This document shows positions 33,079-45,224 of a stretch of DNA of 64,000 nucleotides, in pieces. Below the pieces are notes generated by a model. The model was not told where the DNA came from, searched no databases, and saw nothing but the letters and a program-made list of their open reading frames with translations. The stretch is from the NCBI GenBank assembly GCA_038501195.1, contig JBBPUQ010000001.1, positions 2,170,001-2,234,000 of the forward strand. The letters are read 5' to 3'. The stretch comes from Nemania diffusa (taxonomy: Eukaryota; Ascomycota; Sordariomycetes; Xylariales; Xylariaceae). Both the position numbers and the translations under genes were made by a program. How positions within the stretch are numbered: position 1 is the stretch's first letter; each line of letters begins with the position of its first letter.

Positions 33079-34734
33079 CTTCAGGCGAGCTAGGACGAGA
33101 CCGAGGGACGAGCGGACGAGCGGGCGGTGGACTTAGGATGGAGAGCTCCGAGAGGTAGCGCGCTCACTCACTCGCTCACTCGCTCACCCACTACCACTAC
33201 CTAGTCTACGTAGGTAGACTACCCACACTATCTTTGATGGAAGAAGGAGGGGGGCGGAGTCGTGGTTGTGGTCGTCTTGTCGATGGCACGACACGGACGG
33301 AGGAGCGACCGGCTGGTACGGGAGGGTGTGGAGATGAATGGTACGGTTGATCAGGTCGTTAGGCGCAGGTGCATACTGTACTGTAGAGAGTGCGTGGTGT
33401 GGTCGGACGAAAGACCATGTTTATTCATGCATCTGTATACTGTAATTTATCGTAGCGTGCTGTAGATAGGTGGTTTAAGTTTGGCTCCGGTCTGTTGAAA
33501 CCTGTGGTTGGAGGCTTGGGGAGGCTGCTACCTAGGTAGGTACCTAGCTCAGGGCCCTGCGCTATAAGTTGGGGCTTCCCTTGGTTCTAAGTTTTACCAG
33601 CTTTTTTTAAATACGGATAAATCGGGCTTAGCGTATCTGCTGCTTTTGCTCAAGCTTAGCTCACCAAATGCTTAGGAAACGGTTGTTTTTATTAAAACGA
33701 GGGTTTGAAACGGTTTGAGATTAGCAAATCAATAAATCAACGACAAATAAGTAAAATGTAGCATTGAACTGCCCGTTTGTTATGTGCAAAAGCTATCTTG
33801 GCTTAAAAGCGGCGTGGCTTATGCTAGCATTCAATTACACGTACAGAACATCAATTGGATTACGAAAGCGACCATCTAAGACGGTCAAGCCATCTCAGCA
33901 GGAGGCACCTAGGCTCCACTAAGGACACCAATGCACGACACCCGCCCCCATGGCTCTCCTATGACATCTTCTATATACGTAGGTACCTACATAGTGGAGA
34001 GGTGGCCTGTGCATGGAGATCCCCCAAAAGGGACAGAACAATAGATTTAGTCCTTGCATCCATGCATCATGCACGCATTACGCATTACTACAATGTACGT
34101 AGATAGATAGATACACTAAATAAGCACCTACTAACCCAAGCCTCAACGTCCCCTCCAAATGTCTCACCCCGCCGGCCTATCAGCGCCGCGAGCCAGCTAC
34201 ACATCTTCATCAGCCATCTGTATGTCTCACCAGCAGAGGGGAAATTCTATGCCAAATCTGCCTCGTGACCCTATTTCCCCATATATCCCGTCGGGACTTG
34301 CTCTGTACTCCCCGAAGAATGGTAAGGCCGTTTTTTTTTTGTCATACGAGGGCGACAGCGATGGTGATATTGCGTATGTCATGATCTTGCCGGAGAGGAG
34401 AAAAATTAAAAGGGGCAAAATTGCCTGTGTGGGAATGTGAGCTGAAAGAGGGTTGCATCCGTTAAAACTCGGTGAATGGTTCTATTCTAGTGTAGGGTAT
34501 TCTGCATCTACCGTCTTCTGTATCTATACTATCCTCTAATTCGCCACGGAGGGATTTCGCCTAACGATCGACTGATGACGCGGAGCCGTGCTCTAACCAA
34601 ATTACCTCGCATGAGGTATCCTTCTCTGTCTTGCTTACACATATGCCCACGCACACATATTCCAAACCCGGAAGTTATCTGGGTAGTTCGTGTGCCACAT
34701 TCCTTCAACGCCCGGATGCTACAGCCAACGATAT
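33079..34734. other. Intergenic spacer with short repeats and a tRNA-like relic
   Basis: 1.66 kb. It contains a CTCACTCACTCGCTCACTCGCTCAC tetranucleotide-type repeat (about 33162-33186), the palindromic word CTACCTAGGTAGGTACCTAG (33528-33547), and a tRNA-like sequence at 34543-34620 on the minus strand. No protein gene is supported. Confidence 0.55.
34543..34620 (-). pseudogene. Possible tRNA-derived relic (tRNA-Met-like)
   Basis: On the minus strand, TAATTTGGTTAGAGCACGG is a good internal A box with D-arm. CGGCT...AGTCG can form an anticodon stem around a loop containing CAT, and ATCGTTAGGCGAAATCCC resembles a decayed T arm. The anticodon loop is 10 nt and the acceptor ends do not pair, so it is not a functional tRNA. 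It could be a tRNA fossil or the head of a short tRNA-derived element. Confidence 0.3.
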
Positions 34735-36335
34735 TCATTCATAGCACAGGTCCCAATGCCCCCCTCCTCGGGCGAAGCTCAAGCTGTCCACATATTTGCT
34801 CAGCGTGCAGCGGCCGAGCGCGTCAACGTCGCAGTTCGGTAGTGGGATCACTCTGTCGTTGATGAGGACCCGCACGAACTCCTCCTCGATGCCTCCGCAC
34901 TGCATCTTCTCCACGTACATCCTCGCCGCGAAGGGCACGACCCAGCTAGCCGCGTAGCCTCCGCTCTGTCTCGGGCTCGCCTTAGTCGTGTTCGAGAGGG
35001 GTTCCGTGGCGTTGTACAGGCCCATGGCGCCGAACACGCCCGACATGTCGTTGTCGTGGCTAAAGTCGGCGTAGAGTATGCTATCTAGCGGAAAGCTCTT
35101 GCGAGAGCTGTCGAGTGTCGAATTCGTGCTCGTCGCGTCAGCTACCGGCTGGCCCGTGAGTCTGGCGATCAGCTCATTGACAAAGCCAACCCCCTGTGTC
35201 GGCCCCAGCGGACTGCCGTTGGTGTAGCCGTACCACTTGCCTAGGGTTTGATAGTAGTCGAAACTATTCCACTCATCCTTCTTGAACAGGCCACAGAAGG
35301 GAGAAAGATGGCCATCTACGTTTGCGACTGTCTCAAAAGGACATATATCCATGAGGTGGATGATATCAGAATGTGATAAGTTAGCTCCGACTAGATTCTT
35401 GTTGACTCGCTCCGCAATAGGCGGTACAAATGTGTCAACCCATATCGCCTGGGCAGCACCCCCCGTGTCTGGACCGTCTCTGAAAGTAGTACAAGTCATC
35501 GGGCTAAGCGTATTATTGAACCCATCCTCTTCGGGGAGTATGATTGGTTCATAAGGGTAGGCATCTGGGAAGTTGGCTTTCTTATCCGCCAAGCGCGCCC
35601 GATGAAAGCCCTGCGTCCAGTTGAACGCTGAGTCTACTACACGTTGCTGGCCGGCGCTCCTGACGAAGGGTGAGATGTTTCTTGCAAGCTTCTCATACCG
35701 CTTGTAGAATTTGATACCAGAGTTGACTAGCTCCTGCTGACCAAACACGGTGAGCGCGTCGGCGCCGAGCGTGTACTTATAATCCTTGATGAACTTATAA
35801 TGCTTTCCGTACTGGGTCACATTGCTATGGATGTGGTTGATGAGCTTCGCGTACGATAAGCTTTTGCCTGCCGTGGGATCGCGAGCCCCATGACGCGACA
35901 ATATTTGTGCGAAGGTTACCTCGCACCCCTTTGGAATGTCATTTGGAATATCAGATGGCACTGAGTAGTACGGCGCATATTGACCCCAAGAGTGGGACAC
36001 GGCGGTTTCACATTGGAAACCCGACTTGACATAATCGCAAGAGTGGCGCTTGCTCGGTCGTCTATGAACAGAGTTAGTCGAGTTGACGATGAATGCTACG
36101 TAAAACGAGAATAAGTCTAGACACACGTAAAGTTCACCGCGAAGGTGCCGATAACCGCCAAGACCAGGGCAACCGCGGCGACCCGGATGACGGATCTATG
36201 TCGGTTAGCCCATGTTGGGCCTCGTCTCTCGGTCTCGTCTTGGCTAACACCTTCAGTGAGAGCGCTGTAATTAAACTGCTTCTGGCTTACAAAAGAAGCA
36301 ACCCAGTTCTTTAAATCAGAAATACCCATAATCAA
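34735..36335 (-). CDS. Histidine acid phosphatase, phytase-like, with N-terminal membrane anchor
   Basis: This family hydrolyses phosphomonoesters such as phytate through a phospho-histidine. Two exons: 36127-36335 and 34735-36061. The intron (GTGTGT...CTAACTCTGTTCATAG, 36062-36126) is chosen because it joins ...AVNFT to RPSKRHSCDYVKSGFQC in phase; total 511 aa. The catalytic N-terminal motif is SRHGARDP (about residue 125) and the C-terminal acid/His pair is in FSHDNDM (about 405). ISHSWGQY-like AVSHSWGQYAPYYSV is typical of PhyA-type enzymes. At least eight cysteines and several N-x-S/T sites suggest an extracellular fold. Instead of a cleavable signal peptide, exon 1 encodes about 45 polar residues followed by a TM helix (VIRVAAVALVLAVIGTFAV), implying a type II anchored enzyme. 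Confidence 0.92.
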
Positions 36336-36922
36336 GTTGAGGATGAGGAATCCTCATCCATTTTACGCGATGTGGTAGTGATGGAGGTTACTTTGACCCT
36401 GATTACTGACGGTTTCAGACTTGGGAAATGAGGGCGCGCCACCACTTTATGTTGGTCGGGTCTCGACGCTCAAGCCAGCTGGCAGCGGTCCGTCGATAGT
36501 ACACCATTGATTGCTTTTGCTCATCTCGCCTGACTGACTTACAGCTCACCTTTCATCTTTATTGGATCTATCTACATACGTACTAAAATAGTATGTAATG
36601 ACAATTATTTTATAATTAGCAATCGTCGGCCTCATTCGATATGATAATATCTAAGCAGGTGTTATTGACATAAAATTCATTTTGCCGTTTCAATTAAGCA
36701 TCTAGATCTCCGGCGCCCAGGCCTGTCTAAGCGCGCGAGACTTTGGTATCAAGAAAACAAGAGAGCCATCCATCCTTCTATCAGTCCATCCAGGCTTCAT
36801 GCCATGGCCTGGTTTCGTTCAACTCCAATCATTGCTCGTCGCCGTCGGGCGAGTAAGAAGATTAAATACAATGGTATCTCAGCACCAGAATCATCATAAA
36901 ATTTCTATGCTACAGAATCGTA
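36336..36922. other. Intergenic spacer phosphatase - disordered protein
   Basis: 587 bp containing the promoter side of the phosphatase gene. No coding signal was seen. Confidence 0.5.
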
Positions 36923-38365
36923 TTAAAAGGCAATACCCACACTCTTCCGATGCTGGAATTGGATGGGTTCCTGCAAGCCAAGTCGAGGCGCTATTGGCGG
37001 ACTAGCCAAAGGCCTGGGCGTTGCAGGGCTGCTTGGTGATAGGCTCGTGAGTATGGTTTGCTCTTCGACGGTCCAGTCGGAAACAGTGCTCTCGTTGTCA
37101 AAGCTAGAGCGACGGCTGGGTCCCGGACGTGCTACCTGATAGAAGCCCTTGCTACCTGTCACGGGCTTAGGTGCGTTCGTAAGAGAATCGAGACTAATTT
37201 CTTTTTTGTGCTCCGCGCCGGCGGGGAACAACCAGCTTGATACCCTGGAAAATGACTTCTTCTTGCGCAAAGGAGGGCGCAGTCGCAGTGGCAATGGAGG
37301 TGGCGGGACTCTTCCTTCAAGCTTTCGTGACGAGTTTGCCTCATACCGTGTGCGAGGTGGCGGTTGCGTGGATGTGCTCTGTACTTGGTCTGAGCTAACT
37401 CGCTCGCTAAACGACGGCGCATTGGGCGGCATGGCTGGGATCTCCGGCATGGGTTCCATTTCTACCACGACGGTCAGATTACATTACTGAAGCAATTCTG
37501 CATGGTGGCTAAAGCACAAACCTGGTGTTCCATGGGCCGTAGAAGGCCTGCTGCCGCTATAGATGGTCTGCCTCTCGACAATGTCGTCGATCTGCTCTTG
37601 AAGCTTGTCTCGCTCCAGCATCGCGTGGGCAACTCTTTCTACCAAGTCCTCCATGATTGGAGGAGGTGGTGGTGATGGTGATAAGTAGCCTCTCGTTTTT
37701 ACAGGCTGAGGTCGCTGCGGCGTACTCGTGTTTGAACGGGGTGACTCGAACACAGACCCGCTACCATTCACTGGCCGACGGGGTATACTAAATGAAACTG
37801 ACGACTGATTTCGTTGATGGGACATGACAGGGCCACCAGAGTCGCTGGGGCTCGCGAGGGTATAAGCCCGCGGTGGTGGCGTTACCGGCGGGCTAGAATA
37901 ATGAATATCGGGGAGGATGGGCGAGAGCTGCGTATCAGACATATTTAAGTTGAGCTGAAGTGGGCGGAAAGGCGATGGCTGAAGTCTCAGCTGTGACGAT
38001 GAACTTTCTGGAAACTGAAATGATTCTGAATAGACATGGCGAAAGTTGGACGGTCCTGATATTCGCGGCCTGCGCGGTAAGGAGGTCTCCGATGGCAGCA
38101 GTCGGTTTCTCGCTGAGAAATGACTCCAACCAGATCCTCGCCTCTTCCCTGGAGCCTGCTCTTGTTTGAATACATATGTGGTGTTTCCTAATGGCGCCGG
38201 ATTGGGGCGGGACATGAATGAAGGTTCATTATGAATAATAGAGAACGTATTATTATCCAACTCGTCATGGCCATACGGTTTTTCGTCGAGATGGGAGGCC
38301 ACGGGCTGACAACACTGGAGAATACAATGGGACCATGAATAGAACATCCCACTAAGTGCTTTCAT
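36923..38365 (-). CDS. Disordered Pro/Ser-rich fungal protein, function unknown
   Basis: Two exons: 37522-38365 and 36923-37461, with a 60-nt intron (GTTTGT donor, CTGAC branch, GGTAG acceptor), giving 460 aa. The start at 38365 (MKALSGMFYSW) is preferred; an in-frame ATG 29 codons upstream also exists. Most of the sequence is low complexity, rich in Ser, Pro and Arg. One predicted coiled-coil helix lies around VERVAHAMLERDKLQEQIDD, just before the intron. A basic aromatic segment follows (LRPPLRKKKSFSRVSSWLFP), then ISLDSLTNAPKPVTGSKGFYQV, which looks like the conserved core. I recognise no named domain. It is probably cytosolic, perhaps a scaffold or phospho-regulated protein, which is inference only. 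Confidence 0.75.
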
Positions 38366-40448
38366 GATGGTAACGTAACAGCATGTCGAGTTCGAGTGGA
38401 CGGAAACGAAGGGACGGCCAGCGGTTGAGTAGGGATAGAAGATCACAAACAAGCAGGGAGATCATGGCACGGCAAACCTGGGGTATCAAAACAGCTTTAT
38501 GGGAAGCCCCGAGTGTTCCATTGTATACCTACCTACTTATTCCTACTTATTTCCTATTCCTATTAGGCTCGCGGCAGCAGCTGAGCATAGCAACAGCAGC
38601 GGACGGATTTGGGCCTCACATTCACATTGGGATGGGCCGCGGATGGGGAAGTGTTCACGGATTGGATGCAGCCGTCCGAAGCGTTGATAGGCTGTGCAGC
38701 GCTGGGCGTGGACCAGTCGGCGCTTACGGACCAGGGTGGTGTGGGAGAGGCGATGGGCTGGCGGCACGCACCAACTCGCAGGACTCCACCGCGTGTTAGA
38801 TGACAGGTGCTCTAGAGCCAGTACAATGTCTTAGAATGCCTTGGTTGTGTTTCCTCTAGAAGGGCTTAGTCGCCCACCTCGACGGTTTTGTGTGGTCATC
38901 TTGCCACAACGCAGCAGACGGGGTGTGTCCAGGTGTGTCTCGTGGGCCGCATAGATTGGTCACCCCTTGTATCATCTAGGGACTATCCGTAATGAACCGC
39001 GAAGGAGCATGTCTCTCGTCATCCCCGAGGCCGTGGTGTCTAGTGGACAGGACGCGTGCCGGGAAGGAAAAGGGCCTATCCACCACGTCCGTAAGTAGGC
39101 ATACTGACAGCCAGGGCCAGAAGTTCGTCCGAGGAGGGCATGTACTCTGTACTGTAGATTAGCAGCAGATACGATACAGATTACTATCGAACTGCCCAGC
39201 CACTGCGGCAAGGCGAATGTTTAGCGTCGCTCCTAAAATTAAAATTCTTCATCAGAACCTGTGTCGGGCGGGTATCTACAGCATATAACGTCGTGCAGCA
39301 GACCGTTGAAACGCTAGGTAGATTACCTACTGCGTAGACTGACTGACGGTGTCTGACGGTGTCAGAGGAAAATAAGCTGTTAGTCTTCATCCGTTTCTTC
39401 TGCAATTTTCTATTAATACCGGCATCCCACGTCCTGCCAAAATAGTGGAGAGGAGCAATCTGGTGGTTTCTTTTTCGTATGCGTGGATGTATATGTTATG
39501 TATGTATGTACTGCGCATGCATGCGCTGTCATTGTTTTTGTTTTGGAATCTCTTCAATAATGTTTACCAAGTCGCGGGCATACTGCGTACGCTAGAGTTG
39601 CAGTACCTAGAATCGCAACGGCCATAACGGCCGCAACGAGGCGTCATCGGCATCTTGACACGAGACAATCGGGTGGCTGCAGCCCGCTATAGATTTGGAG
39701 ACGAGGGGAGAAATCAATATCATAATCATGGTTATTCTATGCAAGCGCCCTAAAACAGGATATCAGATCGATAAAGGTGGAATATTGGAGATGGGTTGGA
39801 AATTCTACCCGACCAGAGAAACCCGACCATGAAACGAAAATAGGTAGATTTAATCTAGATGACCCCACAGCACACTAGGCAGGCGGTAATAGGGAGTTTA
39901 GTGTATTCATCACTAGGTAGGTACCTAGGTAGGCCTGCAGGTACAGAATTTCGAGTTTGTTACTTCTTAGCACTTAGATAGTACCTTCTGTCTTGTGTAG
40001 ATACCTGTTTCGTGTAAGCCATCGCTAACGGCTACACATCATGAAGAGCACCTGGCCTGTGCACGCGGCACTTTACCTCCAGGGCTGTTGTAGGTACTTG
40101 TGCAGAATAAATAGTAATCCCCGATATATACCTATACACCCTGACTTTATTGTATAAAGCAGTACTACCAGTTAAAGAACAATAAGTGGGTATGCCTGAG
40201 TTATTGGTGGGTTGCCAAGACTGAGAATGACAGGTTGTTAACTCCACCATCCATGTAAATGGGTTCCCATCGTGGAAACATTTAGATTTCGCGTTGACTT
40301 CTCCCATGTTACAGTGACTTATCAGTCTTTTAATTACCTTCTACCGTGCCTTAGACCTTTTAGTCGCCTACAGGCTCCCCGTTCCAAGAGCGACTACTCG
40401 AAAACATAATCAGCAGTCAGTTTATAGCAGGATAGGCCCGTACACGCC
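38366..40448. promoter_or_regulatory. Long divergent intergenic region upstream of SEC62
   Basis: 2.1 kb between head-to-head genes. It contains the palindromic word TAGGTAGGTACCTAGGTAGG (39914-39933). Small ORFs (38,383-38,799 and others) show no resemblance to known proteins. Confidence 0.45.
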
Positions 40449-41808
40449 ATGCAGAACCCAAACGCTGGTCCCGGGGGACCTGGAGGACCCGGTGGCCCTG
40501 GGGGTCCGGGAGGCATGCCAATGGGCCCCAATGGAATGCCGATGCCCTCGCCTCAGCAGATCCAAGCGATGCAGGCTCAGCTCGCCGCCGAAGCCCAGAA
40601 ACACGGCATGACCGTACCCCAGTTCGTCGAACACATCAAGGCCCAACGCATGGCGCAGATACAGCAGATGCAGATGCAGCAACAGCAACAAAGACAAGCC
40701 GGGGGAGGTCCTCCAGGCGGCCCTCAAGGACAGCCCCAGGGACAGCCGGGACCACCACCGCCGGGAATGCGACCTGGCATGCCTCCTCCGGGACAGCCTC
40801 AGCCCATCCGACCCGGCCCGCCAAACCCCGTCGCCATCGCTCTCGCCAACTTCCTCCGCAGCCAGCCACTCAAGCCGCGCACCTGCATCATGAATGGGGA
40901 CCGAAAGGACATGTTCCGAGGTATGTTTAGGTGGGCCTAGTGGCCGAGATGGCCCAGACGCTTTCAGACATCTAACCCTGGTGGTTAATTTAGTTAAGCG
41001 AGCACTTCGCGCCCTCGAATCCCCCGCGTACGCAAAGGCCCGAGCTAAGAACCCCGCCCTCCCCGAGATCAAAGACCGCGCGTCGCTCGAGAACACCTTC
41101 AAGCTCCTTCCCATGTCCATGCTGGCACTGCGCGTCACCCAGGTCGATCCTCATGAAGGACACAACCATGCGGCGCCTCCCAAGAAGGCAAAGCGCCAAA
41201 AGGGGTTATGGACAGTCAAGGTAGAGCCTCAGCAGGAGGCTGGCGATGATATGTACTACGTCTGGCTCTATGAAGGTAGCCAGATTATGCGTAAGGTCTA
41301 CGCCGCTCTTGCCCTAGTACTGATATTCATCGTGGTCCTATACCCCCTCTGGCCATTGGTTCTGCGACAGGGTGTCTACTATCTCAGCTGGGGCTTCCTA
41401 GGGCTCCTTGGACTCTTCTTCCTCATGGCCATCTTCCGCGTCATATTGTTCTGTGTCACCTACTTCGTCGCCTCCCCTGGATTATGGCTGTATCCCAACC
41501 TATGGGAAGACGTCTCCTTCATGGACAGCTTCCGACCCGTCTGGGCCTGGCACGAGGCAAGTATCCCCTCATATATCTATGATGGCGCAACAAGGCTAAC
41601 ACGCACACTATAGACTGCAAAGCCCAAGAAGAAGAAGAAGAACGCTGCGATGAATTCCGAGTCAGCTGCCCACTTCGCAGGCTCGATAGGCGAAGCTGCT
41701 CCCGCTACTGCGATCACGACGGCAACAGACACTCAGGTACAAATGGCTCCCCAACAGCGAAACGGCTACGTGGCGCCCAAGGTCGAGGAACTCGGCGATG
41801 ACGAGTAG
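40449..41808 (+). CDS. sec62: Sec62 subunit of the ER post-translational translocation complex
   Basis: Sec62 works with Sec61, Sec63 and BiP to import pre-proteins into the ER. Three exons: 40449-40920, 40994-41556 and 41614-41808, total 409 aa. The N-terminus is Gly/Pro/Gln-rich (repeated GGP triplets, a QMQMQQQQQ run), longer than in yeast but usual for filamentous fungi. A conserved soluble domain follows (IALANFLRSQPLKPRTCIMN ... DMFR|VKRALRALESPAY), then KGLWTVKVEPQ and YVWLYEGS. Two TM helices are visible: YAALALVLIFIVVLYPLW and LLGLFFLMAIFRVILFCVTYF. LYPNLWEDVSFMDSFRPVWAWHE precedes the basic KPKKKKKN tail. The second intron (41557-41613) uses a GC donor (GAG|GCAAGT); the nearby GT would shift the frame and lose the lysine tail. 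Confidence 0.94.
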
Positions 41809-42102
41809 GCGGGAATGGTATGGGCATATTGCACTACAACGGCGTTGGAGGAGTATCTCACCAGGTCATCGTGCCTCTGTACAGTAGGGCTAGCTGCGAT
41901 CAAAAGTGCATAATTATAGGTAGCCGAAAGGAATTGGGAAATCACATCTAATTTTCTCTATCTGGTGGTGGCAACTACGTAATCATTAAGTGACATAGCC
42001 TCTAGAGGATTAAAAACCTTCTTTCTATATACCCATGCTAACTAATGAATAGGCAGCTTCTTTCCCAATTAAAAAGCTGAGAAGGCCGACGCTTTTTCAA
42101 CC

Positions 42103-43545
42103 TCATCGCGCGACGGAATGGGGCGTCCGCTCGTAGTACCAGATAGCCTTCTTAGAAGTCGCGCAGCTCGTCGCCGAACCGCTGACATCAATCGGGACGC
42201 CATCGACGCGCTGCACACGGCCGCGGACGTGGTAGTAGTACCACATCTCGGAGAGGACCGTATAACCATTGTCCGCGGAGCCGCGGCCGGCCTCGGTCTC
42301 GTTGAAGCGCGGGCCCGAGCAGCCGATGTAGGGCAGCTTGCCGAACTTGCCCTTGAGCGCGTGCTGGATGTCGGCGACGGAGTAGCGCGTGGCGTTGGAG
42401 GGGCGGATGCCGCCCTCGGCCAGCCAGCGCCACGTCGGCAGCGCCTGGTAGTAGGAGACCACGGTGGCGAAGAAGTCGGGGACTTCGGCGTGCGCCGTGT
42501 AGGCGGGGCCGTAGCACTCGGTGTCGAAGCTGCTGAAGCAGGTCGCGTGCTTGCTGAATTCGTGGGCCCAGAGGGCCCAGCTGGGCTGGTTTTGGCCGAT
42601 CCAGTATCTGGGGGGTTGGGGTTAGGATTTTTGCATGGTGGATGGGAGGGCAGAGTGCACAGGGGAGAAGGACTCGCAGCGCACGTACTTGTTCATGAAG
42701 GCGAGCAGGTCGTACTTCTGGAAGCTCTTGATGAAGTCGGAAATGGGCGCGCCCGTCCAGGGTGGAACCGGCGTGCCGGTCGCGGTGCCGGTGGTGGTGT
42801 TCGGGGCCGGAACTGGATCGTATTGGCGGCTGTTACCGTATTAGAGATTTTGCCATTCAGTTCACTCGCGTTTGATTTTGATGTTGTTTCTTACCTCAAG
42901 TCGCAGTATTGCGTGTATGACCCTGTTTAAAGCGTGTTAGATAGACGTAGATCAATCTATAGGTTCTGAAAAGCGGGTTTCAATTTGCATACCATTGCAA
43001 AAGTCTGTTCGTCCAGCGCACATTAGCAATTGATCCTAAGATGTCTATCCTCCGTGAGGGAAGCAGTAGAGCAGGTGTAGCGCAACTCACCAGGCCACAA
43101 GCCGTGGATTGTCCATGAATCCTTGGGCAGCAGCTGTCCCGTAGACTCAAGGCCGGTATAAGTGTCCCAAAACTGAGTTTGCAGCTACAATTCCCACAAC
43201 AACTTGTTAATACGGTAAACAATTTATAATCATCGCAGCCAAAGGTCTTCTAGAGACTCCTTCCAGCGGCAATTGAGGCGTCCTTACGATGAGACCTCCG
43301 AACGTCTCGGTACAGCATGTGTCCACGAGACCGGGCTGCGCGCCGCTAGAGCACGAGAGCACAGGCGACACTGCAATTGGAAAATTAGCCTCCTACACCG
43401 CATCAATCAACGCAAGTCGGGATGAGGAGTTCGCGGGCTCACCGAGGCTGCAGGTGTGGTTGGCGGTGCTCAATCCAGGGTACAATCCACCGAGGACGCC
43501 CTGAGCGAAGACGGCGAGAGCAAGGACTCCTCGCGCGGCAGACAT
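42103..43545 (-). CDS. Secreted ribonuclease T2
   Basis: RNase T2 enzymes cleave single-stranded RNA via 2',3'-cyclic phosphate in the secretory pathway, vacuole or outside the cell. Seven exons: 43443-43545, 43288-43370, 43091-43184, 42993-43004, 42895-42922, 42689-42829 and 42103-42607; all phases agree and give 321 aa. The N-terminus is a signal peptide (MSAARGVLALAVFAQGVLG). Active-site segment I is SWTIHGLWP (His about 89) and segment II is WAHEFSKHATC (about 168-177; Glu and second His present). DTCC..., DFCNGSYTQYCDL and further cysteines match the disulfide pattern. Exon 4 is only 12 nt and encodes DFCN across split codons. Segment II has HEF-KHATC where HEW-KHGTC is commoner. Confidence 0.93.
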
Positions 43546-44561
43546 CTTGACGGTAGCGCAACGGCGTAATCGGGGGAGAGGATCACAAGACAAGAAGACG
43601 AGGAGAGAGCTACTCGTAGCAAGCACGCCACAGAGAACCAATGGGCAGCTTGACCGTCGGTGCTGGCGACGATTTATTTATTTTATTTGCTTGCCCCCCG
43701 GTTCTGCCCCGGGGACCAATTGTCGACATTCCCATATCCGATCTAGACCCGAGCAGCTGGGATGGCCAAGCCTTGCTCGAATAGGGAGCTCGGTTGCATC
43801 GCGCAGGGTTCCCGCGCCGTCCCACGACGAGATAGGAAGCTGTGGTGGCGTGGAGAGATGCGCGCCAAGACTCCCCGGCGAGCTGTTGATCTCCCCACCT
43901 GGGCGAGATAAGGCCTCTGAGAGGCCAATTCGCTCGGCGCCTCATCTGCGGTAGCGTGCTGAGCGCCCGGACGACGCGCGAGAGCTCGGTGTTGGCCGTG
44001 CTAAGTAGGTAGGGAAGAGATGAGAGCTATGCATGGTTTTCATGCTGCCAAGATATCTATCTAGTTCTCTCGACGCTCCGCTACTACTGTATTCTGCCAG
44101 TCAGCCGCTCGTTGGTGTCAATTGCCACGTGAAAAGAGTGCATTACGCATGGTATAGGTAGCTTTTATCTTCCAGGCACACAGGTGGCCGGGTGTGGCCG
44201 GATGCAACGCAGCACACCGCAACGCAACGCAACGCCTACGTAGCTCGGCTTGGTTGGTGGCTGGCTGGCTATACATGCAGTATTGACCCGGACAGCGAGT
44301 AGGAGACTAGTTCAAGAAGAAAGAGTGAAGCCTTGCATGTGCACTTTTTCTACTCCTTCTACTTATATCGGTATTATTTATGTCAGCTTCTCCTTCACTT
44401 CGCTTCGTGAGCAATTTCATCAACATACAAACGAGAAGAACAAGTCGCTACCAGTCACTTCATCCATCTTCCGAGGTCTGTGAAGGTCTTCTCTATGTGG
44501 GACTAGGCAACCAAGGGAATGTCTCATTGCGGAACCAACGGTGTTCTCCGACCACCTCGTC
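43546..44561. other. Intergenic spacer RNase T2 - GNAT protein
   Basis: 1.0 kb. It holds the RNase promoter and the 3' flank of the next minus-strand gene, including a GCAACGCAACGCAACGC short repeat near 44219-44233. No gene is seen. Confidence 0.5.
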
Positions 44562-45224
44562 TCACGAGAGTTGTTTATAAAAGAAGACGTCGTCCACCAT
44601 GTTTCCCCTGGGGCCGATGGAGCAGCACGGCACTCTGCCGTATTCCACATAGCCGAGTTTCGGGTACATTGTCGCAGCTGGGCTTCCGACTTCCGTACTT
44701 AGTAACTACACGTTTTGAAGGGTTATACGTTAGCCTATGGAGCAAGGGCAAGATAAAAACAAAAGCAAAAACAAAAATCCCTTAGGGTGGGATGGAGAAG
44801 CGCAGTGTCTTACGATGAGCTTTCTCCCCCGGCCGACCGCCTCCTTCTCGAGCACTTGTATCATGGCCCTAGCGGCGCCTCGCTGCCGAAACGCCGGGCT
44901 GACCATGAGCTTCTCGAGAGACCCCTGGTGCGTGAACGTCTCGGTCTGCGGCATGCCCAGCATCACTACGCCCTTGAGCTCCGGGCCCTTCGCCGGAGAC
45001 CCGGGCTCGGACTCGTCGAGCTGGACGACGATGAGTCGCGTGCCTTTGCGCACATCTCCTATGGCCTCCCTCCAATACGCGAGTAGCTTGTCGTAGTTGA
45101 GCGGCGGCAGAAACGTCGCGACCATGGCGTCCTGGTGGATGCAGGCGGCGTGGATAGCCGCCAAGTACGGCACGAGATGCGCGTCCTCGCTCGGCGATAG
45201 AAGTCTCGCTTTCGGTGTCGGCAT
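44562..45224 (-). CDS. GNAT-family N-acetyltransferase
   Basis: An acetyl-CoA-dependent N-acyltransferase of unknown substrate. Two exons: 44814-45224 (137 codons) and 44562-44705 (47 codons plus stop), joined in phase 0 by a 108-nt intron with GCTAACG branch site and GTGTAG acceptor; 184 aa. The fold is recognisable: an N-terminal strand-helix unit, GTRLIVVQLDE, LKGVVMLGMP (beta 4), then motif A LEKLMVSPAFRQRGAARAMIQ with the Q/RxxGxA acetyl-CoA loop, GRKLI|LLSTEVGSPAATMY and YPKLGYVEYGRVP in motif B. The tail is NMVDDVFFYKQL. Reading exon 1 past its donor gives a false C-terminus. No signal peptide; presumably cytosolic. Confidence 0.85.

Noticed and set aside
33162..33186. Possible telomere-like or regulatory array
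   Set aside because: Short CTCA/CTCG tetranucleotide run only about 25 bp long, interrupted, in a promoter region.
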